NCBI GenBank assembly: GCA_002421425.1
Contig: DIJZ01000022.1
Coordinates: 114,053-178,052, forward strand
Direction: 5' to 3'
DNA from: Caldifarciminota bacterium UBA5631
GTDB lineage: Bacteria > Hydrothermota > Hydrothermia > UBA1063
Length of the DNA: 64,000 bases
The position numbers and the translations under genes were made by a program. This document shows, piece after piece, positions 51,707-59,804 of this stretch (position 1 is the stretch's first letter; each line of letters opens with the position of its first letter). Below the pieces are notes generated by a model, which was not told where the DNA came from, did no database searches, and saw only the letters and a list, made by a program, of their open reading frames with translations.

Positions 51707-53536
51707 TCAGTTTTTAGAGAAGCTTTCAGGGGGCCTTCGTAAAGCGTACTTTTTTATTTTTGAGATTAGTGAAGTTCTTGATATTCCGAGCATTTTCGCT
51801 GTTTTGCTTTCATTCCAGTTGCAGTTCAGAAGCGCATCAATTAGAATGTTCTTCTCGTAGTTTTCCATAAGCTCGTCAAGGGTGAAAGTTTGATTTGATA
51901 AAGGTCTGATTTTTGGTGAAATTTTATCTTCCGTGATGTAGCTTCCATCTTCAGTAAAGGCTATCAATCTCTCCACTTCTTTTTCAAGTTCTCTAACGTT
52001 TCCAGGCCAGTCGTAAGCCTGAAGGATTTCGTATACAGGCGGAGTTATACCCTTTATGATCTTACCGTGTTCGATGGAATACTTCTGCACAAAATAACTT
52101 ATCAACTGAGGAATATCTCGTTTTCGCTCTCTGAGAGGCGGAAGCTTTATCATCATCCCAGAAATTCTGTAGTAGAGATCTTTTCTGAAGTTTCCCCGTT
52201 TCACTTCTTCTTCCAAGTCCACATTGGATGCGGATATAATTCGGACATTGATTGGAATATATTCAGTGCCGCCCACTCTTCTAATTACTTTATCCTCGAT
52301 TGCTCTCAGGAGTTTTGCCTGCATTGCTGGAGAAGTAGCTTCAATTTCATCGAGGAACACTGTGCCACCCTCCGCAGATTCAAAGAGTCCCACTTTCCTT
52401 GATGTAGCACCCGTAAAAGCACCTTTCTCATGACCGAATAACTCTGATTCAAGTAAAGACTCGGGAATTGAAGCGCAATCTATTATTACAAAAGGTTTGT
52501 CGCGCCTGGAGCTCAATTCGTGTATTTTTCTAGCCACGAGCTCCTTTCCTGTGCCTGTTTCTCCAAGGAGGAGGACCGTCATATCCGTTTGTGAAGCGAC
52601 GAGTATTTCATCTTTGCATTCTTTAATTCTATCAGAATCTCCAATGATCTCGAAGGCGAATCTCTTTTGCTTTGCTGAGATGTTTTTCTCCTTACTACCC
52701 AGATTTAGCATAGCATTTAGAAGGATTTCATCATGTTCAAGAGAGTGTAAATCCTCTGAATTCACAGAACCTATTTGGAATTCGCACTTTTTATTTGAGT
52801 ATTCAATACGAAAGGTTTCAAAATTTAATGCAGATTGAAGTCTTTCAATGAAACTTGCGGTTCCCGCTGCTGTTGTATGAGGCATCAAGATTGCGAATTT
52901 GTCGAAGTCAAGTCTTGCAAGGATGTCACTTTTCCTTTTGATTTTCTTTAAGAATTTCGAGATGTTGCCTATTAAAGATTCAGCGGCCTGTTCAGTGTAG
53001 TTTTTTGCTACTTCCTGAAAATTCTCAAACTTGATAATAATGAGGGAAAAGTTTTCTCCATATCTGATTTTTCTCTGGATCTGTTCGTCAATTCTGCTTG
53101 TCAGGTATCTCTTCCCGGGGAGGCCCGTTGTAGGATCAATGAGATAGAAGTCAAGGAAGTTCAATAATTCAGTGGTTTTGGAAAGTATCGAACTTGTTTT
53201 TTCAGCCAGAGCTTGTTCCTTTTCATTGAAGTCTGAGATGAACATATATCCGTAGTTGCTAAGTTTTCCCTTTAGCGGATAAATCATGAAATTTTCGATT
53301 TGAAATGGAGGTTCTTTGCCTTTTGTGCATGTGTCAAGCTTTTTAATTAACGTGTTTAACTCTTCTTCGGTAACACTCCTGGTAAGAATGTGGAAGGGTC
53401 TTCCATTGGGTTTCGTTAAAATGATTCCGTAAGTTTTCTCCTGAAGTATTTCTGAAAGAAGTTCAAAGATAAAGTCAAAAAATTCGACGACTACTTGAGA
53501 AAGAGTGAGGTCGTCGACACTTATCTTTTCTAACAT
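51707..53536 (-). CDS. sigma54-dependent activator with degenerate GGDEF domain and Fis-type HTH
   Basis: 609 aa. Residues 1-130: unrecognised N-terminal sensor-like domain. About 131-285: GGDEF fold (LIDPTTGLPGKRYL) with catalytic motif changed to DFDKF (210-214) and metal aspartates lost, but with RKSD at 201-204, exactly five residues before, so the c-di-GMP-binding I-site remains. About 300-530: AAA+ domain with Walker A GETGTGKE (325-332), the sigma54 contact GAFTGA (372-377) and arginine-finger region. C-terminal: Fis-like HTH (NESKTAKMLGISRTSLISKIKKY). It activates sigma54 promoters, possibly in response to c-di-GMP; target genes are unknown. Confidence 0.9.
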   Translation of the reverse strand: MLEKISVDDLTLSQVVVEFFDFIFELLSEILQEKTYGIILTKPNGRPFHILTRSVTEEELNTLIKKLDTCTKGKEPPFQIENFMIYPLKGKLSNYGYMFISDFNEKEQALAEKTSSILSKTTELLNFLDFYLIDPTTGLPGKRYLTSRIDEQIQRKIRYGENFSLIIIKFENFQEVAKNYTEQAAESLIGNISKFLKKIKRKSDILARLDFDKFAILMPHTTAAGTASFIERLQSALNFETFRIEYSNKKCEFQIGSVNSEDLHSLEHDEILLNAMLNLGSKEKNISAKQKRFAFEIIGDSDRIKECKDEILVASQTDMTVLLLGETGTGKELVARKIHELSSRRDKPFVIIDCASIPESLLESELFGHEKGAFTGATSRKVGLFESAEGGTVFLDEIEATSPAMQAKLLRAIEDKVIRRVGGTEYIPINVRIISASNVDLEEEVKRGNFRKDLYYRISGMMIKLPPLRERKRDIPQLISYFVQKYSIEHGKIIKGITPPVYEILQAYDWPGNVRELEKEVERLIAFTEDGSYITEDKISPKIRPLSNQTFTLDELMENYEKNILIDALLNCNWNESKTAKMLGISRTSLISKIKKYALRRPPESFSKN

Positions 53537-53546
53537 AGTTTGAAAT

Positions 53547-53576
53547 TATGATAAAACAGCAACTCGGAATAGTCAA
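53547..53576 (-). promoter_or_regulatory. promoter of the sigma54-activator gene
   Basis: Minus strand TTGACT (53571-53576), 17-nt spacer, TATCAT; the ATG at 53536 is 11 nt further, so the leader is a few bases only. No Shine-Dalgarno. Confidence 0.5.
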
Positions 53577-53579
53577 CGT

Positions 53580-53608
53580 TTGAATGTATAGAGAGGCGAA
53601 TATATAAT
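53580..53608 (+). promoter_or_regulatory. gcvT promoter
   Basis: TTGAAT (53580-53585), 17-nt spacer, TATAAT (53603-53608), then a short leader with AAAGGAGG before ATG 53630. Its -35 box is back to back with that of the divergent activator gene. Confidence 0.7.
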
Positions 53609-53629
53609 TCGTAATTAAAGGAGGTTTTA

Positions 53630-54724
53630 ATGCTGAGAAGAACACCACTTTATGATAATCATGTGAGATTAGGTGCTAAAATGATACCTTTTGTAGGTTT
53701 TGAGATGCCTCTGCAGTATTCATCAATAATTGAGGAGCATCTATGGGTGAGAAAAAGTGTGGGGATGTTTGATGTATCCCATATGGGAGAAATTGTGATT
53801 AAGGGTCCTGATGCCCTTAACTTCGTCTCTTTCATTACATCGAACGATCCCTCAAAACTTCAGGAAATGGAAGCCCAGTACTCTGCCTTGCCCACTGAAA
53901 AAGGAACAATTGTGGACGACCTTCTTGTGTATCGTCTTGAAGACCATTTTATGATGGTGGTTAATGCCTCAAATATTGAGAAAGACTTTTCCTGGATAAT
54001 AGAGCATAAAAGAGGCAATGTTGAAATTATTAATATGTCTTACGAAGTCGCGGAAATAGCGTTTCAGGGCCCTCGAGCAGAGGAGATATTGCAGAGGATT
54101 TCAGATTCAAGTCTGGCTGAAATTAAGTATTACTGGGCAGCAAGGGTCAAGATTCTTGGCAAGGAAGTTCTAATTTCACGCACAGGCTATACGGGTGAGG
54201 ATGGATTTGAAATCTACACTGACAGTGAACATATAAAGAGAATTTTTGAAAGACTCCTGGAATTCAAAGAAGTAAAACCCGTAGCACTTGGGGCGAGAGA
54301 TTCCCTGCGCCTCGAAATGGGCTACTGTCTCTATGGTAATGACATTGATGAAACGACGAATCTAATTGAAGCGGGTCTCAAATGGATCACAAAGCTGGAC
54401 AAGCCCGATTTCGTTGGAAAGGATGCATTAGTTAGTATTGATACAGCTGGCGCAGAGCGCAGAAGAGTAGGTTTTGTGATGAAGGAAGTAGGGTACATTC
54501 CAAGGCATGGCTATGGAATTTTTGATGAGCAGGGGAACAATATAGGTATAGTGACCAGTGGAAACCTCTCTCCCTGCCTGAACGTTCCTATTGGAATGGG
54601 GTATGTTAAAAAGGACCTTGCCAAAGCCGGTAGTGTTGTTTTGATTGAAATCAGAGGAAAGAAAGTACCTGCGGAAATCGTAAAACTTCCATTCTATAAA
54701 GATGGCAGCGTTAAGAAAGCATAG
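53630..54724 (+). CDS. gcvT: aminomethyltransferase (glycine cleavage T protein)
   Basis: 364 aa. Folate-binding fold with GMFDVSHMGEIVIKG, SALPTEKGTIVDDLLVYR (catalytic Asp region), ISRTGYTGEDGFEIY, LRLEMGYCLYGNDIDE and C-terminal TSGNLSPCLNVPIGMGYV. It transfers the methylene group from the H-protein to tetrahydrofolate in glycine cleavage. gcvH and gcvP are not in the window. Own promoter; a separate HU promoter follows 2 nt after the stop. Confidence 0.95.
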   Translation: MLRRTPLYDNHVRLGAKMIPFVGFEMPLQYSSIIEEHLWVRKSVGMFDVSHMGEIVIKGPDALNFVSFITSNDPSKLQEMEAQYSALPTEKGTIVDDLLVYRLEDHFMMVVNASNIEKDFSWIIEHKRGNVEIINMSYEVAEIAFQGPRAEEILQRISDSSLAEIKYYWAARVKILGKEVLISRTGYTGEDGFEIYTDSEHIKRIFERLLEFKEVKPVALGARDSLRLEMGYCLYGNDIDETTNLIEAGLKWITKLDKPDFVGKDALVSIDTAGAERRRVGFVMKEVGYIPRHGYGIFDEQGNNIGIVTSGNLSPCLNVPIGMGYVKKDLAKAGSVVLIEIRGKKVPAEIVKLPFYKDGSVKKA

Positions 54725-54725
54725 A

Positions 54726-54754
54726 TTGAATATCTAGCTGAATTTCCTTATAAT
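54726..54754 (+). promoter_or_regulatory. HU gene promoter
   Basis: TTGAAT (54726-54731), 17-nt spacer, TATAAT (54749-54754), leader with AGGAGG, ATG 54783. Confidence 0.7.
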
Positions 54755-54782
54755 ATTGGAACTTGATTATCAGGAGGTTCCG

Positions 54783-55061
54783 ATGAGGAAGCAAGATATA
54801 GTGGACGATATATATCAACAAACGGGCTTACCCAAAAAGGATATTCAACTTGTTGTGAATCTACTACTGGACTCCGTGAGGAATGCCTTTCTAAGAGAGG
54901 AACGGATAGAATTGAGGGGATTCGGAGTATTCGAGGTAAAAAAACGGAAGAGTAGAGTTGGTCGTAATCCAAAAACCAGGGAAGTTATTAACATTCCAGC
55001 ACGGAAGGTGGTAACATTCAAACCTTCAAAATTGATTAAGGAGCTAAAGGAGGACGAGTAA
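54783..55061 (+). CDS. HU/IHF-family DNA-bending protein
   Basis: 92 aa from ATG 54783, 6 nt after AGGAGG; an upstream in-frame start would lie in the leader. HU fold with two helices (KQDIVDDIYQQTGLPKKDIQLVVNLLLDSV) and the beta arm GFGVFEVKKRKSRVGRNPKTREVINIPARKVVTFKPSK, including the arm-tip NIPA proline. It bends and packages DNA. HU versus IHF cannot be decided by eye. Its stop overlaps the start of a 29-aa basic protein (TAATG). Confidence 0.93.
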   Translation: MRKQDIVDDIYQQTGLPKKDIQLVVNLLLDSVRNAFLREERIELRGFGVFEVKKRKSRVGRNPKTREVINIPARKVVTFKPSKLIKELKEDE

Positions 55062-55150
55062 TGCCTTGTGGAAGGAAGAGAAAGAGAAAGAAAATTAAAA
55101 GGCACAAACTGAAGAAGAGAAGAAAAAGAGACAGGCACAAGAAGAGATAG
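55061..55150 (+). CDS. very small, highly basic protein (AURKAIP1/COX24-like, possible ribosomal protein)
   Basis: 29 aa: starts MPCGRKRKRKK, continues IKRHKLKKRRKRDRHKKR, and almost every residue after position 4 is Arg, Lys or His. It has a perfect AAAGGAGG Shine-Dalgarno inside the HU gene, and ATG overlaps the HU stop, so it is certainly expressed as a unit with HU. The pattern matches the COX24/mS38-like tiny basic proteins of some bacteria, which bind ribosomal RNA. Composition makes similarity weak evidence, so the family is tentative. Confidence 0.75.
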   Translation: MPCGRKRKRKKIKRHKLKKRRKRDRHKKR

Positions 55151-55158
55151 ATGAATCC

Positions 55159-55653
55159 ATGAGGATTCTAATTCTCGCTGATACCCATATCCCTCATAGG
55201 GCGAAGTCTTTACCACATAAAATTGTGGAAGAAATTCCAGGTGTAGATGTCATAATTCACGCTGGAGATTTTACTTCCTACAGCTTTTATGAAGAGCTAC
55301 GAGCTCAAAAAAAAGTATATGCCGTCTGCGGGAATATGGATGATGATGATCTTTGTGGCATTCTGCCTGAAACGGCGGTTTTCGATTTTGAGGGTATTAA
55401 GGTTGCCCTATATCATGGAATTGGAGCTCCGTGGGGTATAGAGAAAAAAGTTCTGGAAAAGTTCTCTAACGTAAAAGACCTGAAAGTTATTATATTTGGT
55501 CATTCTCATAAACCTTTCAAAAAAGAGGAGCAAGGTATAATGCTTTTCAATCCGGGGTCTCCTACGGATACGATTTTTGCTCCTAAGAGGTCGTACGGTT
55601 TGCTGGAGATAAAAGAAGGGGAAATCCTAAAATTAGATCATGTGTTTTTGTAA
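55159..55653 (+). CDS. YfcE/MJ0936-type metallophosphodiesterase
   Basis: 164 aa. Calcineurin-like metal ligands: DTHIP (Asp, His), HAGDFT, CGNMDD, YHGIG and GHSHKP. This small family hydrolyses model phosphodiesters with Mn2+ or Ni2+; the physiological substrate is unknown. It starts 8 nt after the basic protein gene and ends 1 nt before the tRNA-Arg gene, so all are probably on one transcript from the HU promoter. Confidence 0.92.
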   Translation: MRILILADTHIPHRAKSLPHKIVEEIPGVDVIIHAGDFTSYSFYEELRAQKKVYAVCGNMDDDDLCGILPETAVFDFEGIKVALYHGIGAPWGIEKKVLEKFSNVKDLKVIIFGHSHKPFKKEEQGIMLFNPGSPTDTIFAPKRSYGLLEIKEGEILKLDHVFL

Positions 55654-55654
55654 T

Positions 55655-55728
55655 GCGCCCGTAGCTCAACTGGATAGAGCGTCGGCCTCCGGAGCCGGAG
55701 GTTGGGGGTTCAAATCCCCCCGGGTGCA
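55655..55728 (+). tRNA. tRNA-Arg (anticodon CCG), no encoded CCA
   Basis: 74-nt cloverleaf: acceptor GCGCCCG / CGGGTGC, D arm GCTC-loop-GAGC, anticodon stem TCGGC/GCCGG with loop CTCCGGA (anticodon CCG at 55689-55691, reads CGG), T arm GGGGG-TTCAAAT-CCCCC, discriminator A73. All stems pair; position 3:70 is a G-U wobble, which is the main alanine identity element. The CCA end must be added after transcription. It sits between the phosphodiesterase and an aminotransferase gene, both on the same strand. Confidence 0.97.
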
Positions 55729-55739
55729 TTTTTCGTTGA

Positions 55740-56849
55740 TTGGATAAATTCCAGGAATACAGGAAATATTTTCCTATCACTGAAAAGTTCATATATCTTA
55801 ATCACGCAAGCACTGCTCCGCTGAATTTATATTCTCTCAGTAAAGCTTCTGAGTATCTGAAGGTTCTGGAGAGTGAAGGAGAGGCGTCGTGGGATTTTCT
55901 TAGATCCATTTCGGAGGAGACGAGAAGGAAGTTGTCAGCACTCTTACAAGTGAAAGAAAAAGAGATTGCTTTTGTTCAGAATACTTCCTTAGGAATCAAT
56001 ATGGTCATTGAGTCTCTGGACTGGGAAGAAGGGGATGAGATTCTCCTTCTGGAAGGCTCTTTCCCTGCCTTGAGATATCCTCTTGTTTACAATAGATATG
56101 GAGCAAAAGTCGTTGAAGTTTCCATGAAGGATATGAAAGAAGCACTATCAGCAAAGACGAAACTTGTCGCTGTGGAATGGGTAAATTATTTTACAGGAGA
56201 AAGGGCTGACCTTGAGTATTTAAGGACTCTAAAAAGCAGACATTCCTTCTATCTTCTTGTTGATGCCATTCAGGGCGTGGGTGCAATTCCTTTCTTCCCC
56301 AAGGACTGGAAGGTAGATTTTGCAGTATGCGGCACATCAAAATGGCTTTTAGGACCCCAGGGACTTGGAATGCTTTACATTGATGAGGAGACATTTAACG
56401 ACCTTAATGTTGGTTTCGTGGGCTGGCTTTCGTGTCCATGGGACGGTTTTTCGAATTTCTCAAACCTTCCAGAACCGTTTAGAGATGTCAGAGTGTTTGA
56501 GACAGGGACAAAGAACTATTGGGCTCTGGCATATCTGGGTGGGAACCTGGATATGGTCCTGGACCTTGGTATTGACTTGATTTCAGAAAGGATCGAGAAG
56601 TTCATGAACTCCTTGATGGAAGAACTTACTTTTGCTGATATCCTGACGCCCCGGAATAGTGAAAGACACGCAGGTATTTTTACATTCAGACTTCCTGGAG
56701 TTGATTCATGCGATTTGCATCACTATCTCGAGAAGCAGGGAATAAGAACCTCTTTAAGGAACGGTTACATAAGAATTTCTCCCCATTTTTATAATTCCTG
56801 GGACGAACTTAATAATTTCATAGGCATCATTAAGCATAAGATAAAATGA
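55740..56849 (+). CDS. class V aminotransferase / cysteine-desulfurase-like protein
   Basis: 369 aa from TTG 55740, 11 nt after the tRNA; no clear Shine-Dalgarno and no nearby ATG, so the start is uncertain. PLP-fold motifs: LNHASTAPL, FVQNTSLGINMVIESL, VDAIQGVGA, and the Schiff-base lysine in CGTSKWLLGPQGLG. The family includes cysteine desulfurases, isopenicillin epimerases and kynureninase-like enzymes; the substrate is not evident. It is 1 nt from a DegT-family gene that lacks the PLP lysine. Confidence 0.87.
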   Translation: MDKFQEYRKYFPITEKFIYLNHASTAPLNLYSLSKASEYLKVLESEGEASWDFLRSISEETRRKLSALLQVKEKEIAFVQNTSLGINMVIESLDWEEGDEILLLEGSFPALRYPLVYNRYGAKVVEVSMKDMKEALSAKTKLVAVEWVNYFTGERADLEYLRTLKSRHSFYLLVDAIQGVGAIPFFPKDWKVDFAVCGTSKWLLGPQGLGMLYIDEETFNDLNVGFVGWLSCPWDGFSNFSNLPEPFRDVRVFETGTKNYWALAYLGGNLDMVLDLGIDLISERIEKFMNSLMEELTFADILTPRNSERHAGIFTFRLPGVDSCDLHHYLEKQGIRTSLRNGYIRISPHFYNSWDELNNFIGIIKHKIK

Positions 56850-56850
56850 A

Positions 56851-58029
56851 ATGGATCGCATAAGTTTTTATAAAGCTGATGTAACAGAACTTGAGAAGAA
56901 TCTGCTTGATAATGTGATTGAATCAAAGTCGTTAACTGTTGGTCCTTTTATGCATCGATTTCAGGAGGAGGTTAGGAGATTTTTGAACGCTCCATATTTT
57001 CTCGCAACTGCAAGTGGGACTGCCGCACTTCACATTGCAACAAAGGTTCTCGGTTGGGGTGAGGGTGACGAGGTAATGATATCTCCCCTTATACATGTTG
57101 GAGTTGCAAATACCCTTGTAGTTGAGAAAGTAGCAGTAAGACTGGTTGATATAGACCCCGAACGTTTGTCCCTCGACCCATCTAAGGTTAGGGAAGTGCT
57201 GGAGCGTGACTATGTTAGAACTCCAAATGGACTTAAGAACAAGAATTCCGGGAATCTTTTGAAGGGCATTGTTTTGTATCACATATATGGAATACCTGCA
57301 CGTGTAGAAGAGTTTCTGAGACTAAAAGAGGAGTTTGGCCTTCAGATTCTGGAAGTGTGCTGGGAAAGTTTTGCGAGTAAATATCGGCATATGAATGAGT
57401 ACATATCGACGGGAATTGCAGGGGATGCAGGAGTATATAGTTTCACTCGTTACGGTGTAGTAAACGTTGGGGAGGGTGGTGGCGTTGCTTTCAAAAATAA
57501 GGAAGACTTTGAAAGGGGAGATATGCTGCGCTATCACGGTATTCCTTCTGAATATGTTGAATATCAGGCTATAATGGGAGGGTTCAACTACAATATCGAT
57601 GAACTGTCCTGTGCTGTTGGCCTCGGACAAATGATGAGGATTTCCGAGATATTGAAAAGGAGAAGAGGGGTATATGAGGCATACAGAAATGAACTTAAGG
57701 GAGTTGAAGGAGTGAATTTGATTCAGCCTGTTAAGGATACAGATATTACATGGTATAGCGTCGTTGTGAAATTATCTCCTGCGATTGATAGAGGGAAAGT
57801 TATTCAATTTCTTCTCAGCAGAGGCATCCCCACGAAAGTATTCTATCCTGCCCTATTTCGGCTCCAGTTTTATAGGAACCTGGTTGATAGTGATTCAATA
57901 AAAGAACTTAAAGTTGCCGATTCAGTTTGTTCTTCGGTACTTTCTCTTCCTTTTTATGGCGATTTAACTGAAGCTGACATTGCTTATGTCGTTGGAACCT
58001 TAAAAGACGCTCTGGTGAGTTTTCATTGA
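56851..58029 (+). CDS. DegT/DnrJ/EryC1/StrS-family protein lacking the PLP lysine
   Basis: 392 aa, full length. Family features: TASGTAALHIATKVLGWGEGDEVMISP, VRLVDIDPE, GDAGVYSF...GEGGGVAF, and the C-terminal PTKVFYPALF. Aligning GDAGVYSF and GEGG, with the usual eight residues between, puts Gly202 where the catalytic lysine should be. The PLP N1-contact Asp is also replaced (LEVCWES for the usual EDA-Q). So it can hardly act as an ordinary aminotransferase; it may be a pseudoenzyme partner of the upstream class V protein or bind another ligand. Neighbours: class V aminotransferase and MntP. Confidence 0.85.
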   Translation: MDRISFYKADVTELEKNLLDNVIESKSLTVGPFMHRFQEEVRRFLNAPYFLATASGTAALHIATKVLGWGEGDEVMISPLIHVGVANTLVVEKVAVRLVDIDPERLSLDPSKVREVLERDYVRTPNGLKNKNSGNLLKGIVLYHIYGIPARVEEFLRLKEEFGLQILEVCWESFASKYRHMNEYISTGIAGDAGVYSFTRYGVVNVGEGGGVAFKNKEDFERGDMLRYHGIPSEYVEYQAIMGGFNYNIDELSCAVGLGQMMRISEILKRRRGVYEAYRNELKGVEGVNLIQPVKDTDITWYSVVVKLSPAIDRGKVIQFLLSRGIPTKVFYPALFRLQFYRNLVDSDSIKELKVADSVCSSVLSLPFYGDLTEADIAYVVGTLKDALVSFH

Positions 58030-58601
58030 AAAACCTTTTCTACTTCGTTTTGCTTATTCTCTCAATCAATCTGGATTGCTTTACTGCGTCTCTCACTGAG
58101 GGTTTTCTCATTCGGAATGTAAATTACAGGAGATTTCTGAGCATTGGGTTTGTATTTGGACTTGTCCAATCGTTGTTTTTCATCTTGGGCTATGTTTCTG
58201 GTAAACTATCCAGCAATTTTCTGAGTCCATATGACCACTGGGTTGCATTTCTTTTGCTTCTTGTAATTGGATTTCATATGATATATGAGGAGATAAGAGG
58301 CCGCAGTGATGAGGAAAATGCTGGATTCTCAAAGAACATAAAAACTCTCGCGGGTGTAGCTGGTGCTGTCAGTATTGATGCCTTTGCTGTGGGCGTTGTA
58401 TCATTTATTTTGATAAAAGGATGGGTCCTTTTTACTTTTTTGGTTTTTGTACTAACTTTTTTGTTAAGCCTGACTGGTGTTTTCCTTGGCTCAAGGTTTT
58501 CCTTTCTTTCAAAAAAATTGAAATTTACCCAGGCTCTTGGGGGTACAATTTTGATTCTAATAGGGCTTAAAATTTTGCTGGAACATCTAGGGGTGTTCTA
58601 A
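58026..58601 (+). CDS. MntP-family (DUF204) manganese exporter-like membrane protein
   Basis: 191 aa with six membrane segments. The duplicated acidic motif appears in the first helix (SINLDCFTASLTEG) and the fourth (AVSIDAFAVGVVS). MntP exports Mn2+ in other bacteria; YtaF relatives have the same fold. The first Asp-containing motif carries a Cys beside it. TTG start overlaps the previous stop. It abuts the convergent CapD-like gene with no spacer. Confidence 0.85.
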   Translation: MKNLFYFVLLILSINLDCFTASLTEGFLIRNVNYRRFLSIGFVFGLVQSLFFILGYVSGKLSSNFLSPYDHWVAFLLLLVIGFHMIYEEIRGRSDEENAGFSKNIKTLAGVAGAVSIDAFAVGVVSFILIKGWVLFTFLVFVLTFLLSLTGVFLGSRFSFLSKKLKFTQALGGTILILIGLKILLEHLGVF

Positions 58602-59804
58602 CTACATCTTTTCATCCAAGAATTTTCCTGTGTCAAGGTGAGAGAATTCGGGGACTAGATCCTTAATTAATGAGACTATTTCACCTCGCGTCCAACTTTT
58701 CCCCTCTAAGAGGTTGGTGACCATCTGTATAAAGGTGTCTATTGCCTGTTTTTGTGCTTTCAGCGGCCTAAGATTCAAGACACCAATATTTACGTAACGG
58801 GTGAGGTCAACTGGCTCTGAGGGGCTGTACAGGTGTTCAAGTTCTTTTTCACCTGTGGTATCTGGTGAAGTTAGGTACACGGGCCACTTTCTCTCTTTTA
58901 ATAGTGTTTGTAAACTTTCTTTGGCTTCATTTTCATCGTATGTGAAAAATGGTTTGAACCCCACTGCATTAAGAACTCTGGTCGCAATTTCGACCATATC
59001 AAGGGGGACCAGTGTATTCTCTATCTTTGGGAAAAACAATTCCGCATTTTCAGCTAATATGGAGGAAAGAAGGCAAAAAACGCCCGACTCCTGTGGAGTC
59101 ATAAAGTACCTTTTGATATTAGTAGGAGCTGCAAGAGGTTGACCTTTTTCCAGTCTTCTCAGGAAACTCCAGAGAAGACTACCTTCAGAAAAAGCCACGT
59201 TCACAAATCTGGAAGATGATACCACAACTGTCTCACAGTGAGTTGCGAGCAAGATTTCCATAATTCGTTTGGTTGCTCCCATTATGTTCACAGGGTTTAC
59301 TGCTTTATCAGTGGAAACTGAGAAGACCTTCTTGCTTTTGCTGGTCGACGCCATCTTGAGAATTTTGTCCACATTCAGAACATTTATCCTTAGCATTCGC
59401 ATAAGAGTGTAGGGGTCCTTTTCGCTTCTAACGTGCTTCAGTGCTGAAAGGTTAAGAATAAAATCGAAGGGTCCTTCGTTTCGGAAATACTCTTCGAACT
59501 CTGTGCTACCTGCATCCAGAACGAAAGTTCTGAAATCTCCACTAATTCTAAGTTCTGAACTTCTAAGATCCCGCACGAGTTCCGCAAGATTATTTTCGTT
59601 CAAATCCACAGCATGAAGTTTTCTGGGGCTTCTTTTAACGATTTCCTTTACAACCTGATGACCGACGCTTCCTGCAGCGCCAATAACCAGAAAAGAAGAA
59701 TTTTGGGTCGCATAAGTTATGTGTTTTTCATGTTGTTGAAGTTCTTCTTCAAAAAGGAATTTTTTGCGCTTGATTATTCGGTTTATATCAAGATTAATTA
59801 GCAT
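58602..59804 (-). CDS. CapD/FlaA1-like nucleotide-sugar 4,6-dehydratase
   Basis: 400 aa soluble extended SDR. Rossmann motif VIGAAGSVGHQVVKEI, LNLSALKHVRSEKDPY, and the active-site segment STDKAVNPVNIMGATKRIMEI, where Met stands in place of the usual Tyr as in CapD/WbpM-like enzymes. A ~35-aa N-terminal extension precedes the fold; the membrane helices of large WbpM proteins are absent. It makes 4-keto-6-deoxy UDP-GlcNAc-type intermediates for surface glycans. Third gene of the rmlC-rmlD operon, overlapping rmlD by 11 nt. Confidence 0.85.
   Translation of the reverse strand: MLINLDINRIIKRKKFLFEEELQQHEKHITYATQNSSFLVIGAAGSVGHQVVKEIVKRSPRKLHAVDLNENNLAELVRDLRSSELRISGDFRTFVLDAGSTEFEEYFRNEGPFDFILNLSALKHVRSEKDPYTLMRMLRINVLNVDKILKMASTSKSKKVFSVSTDKAVNPVNIMGATKRIMEILLATHCETVVVSSSRFVNVAFSEGSLLWSFLRRLEKGQPLAAPTNIKRYFMTPQESGVFCLLSSILAENAELFFPKIENTLVPLDMVEIATRVLNAVGFKPFFTYDENEAKESLQTLLKERKWPVYLTSPDTTGEKELEHLYSPSEPVDLTRYVNIGVLNLRPLKAQKQAIDTFIQMVTNLLEGKSWTRGEIVSLIKDLVPEFSHLDTGKFLDEKM

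Noticed and set aside
51639..53629. Sigma54 (-24/-12) promoter near the activator gene
   Set aside because: No convincing TGGCAC-N5-TTGC element was found there; the nearby promoters are sigma70-like.
55655..55728. tRNA-Ala because of G3:U70
   Set aside because: The anticodon loop CTCCGGA gives CCG, which reads the Arg codon CGG, and the body closely matches bacterial tRNA-Arg(CCG).
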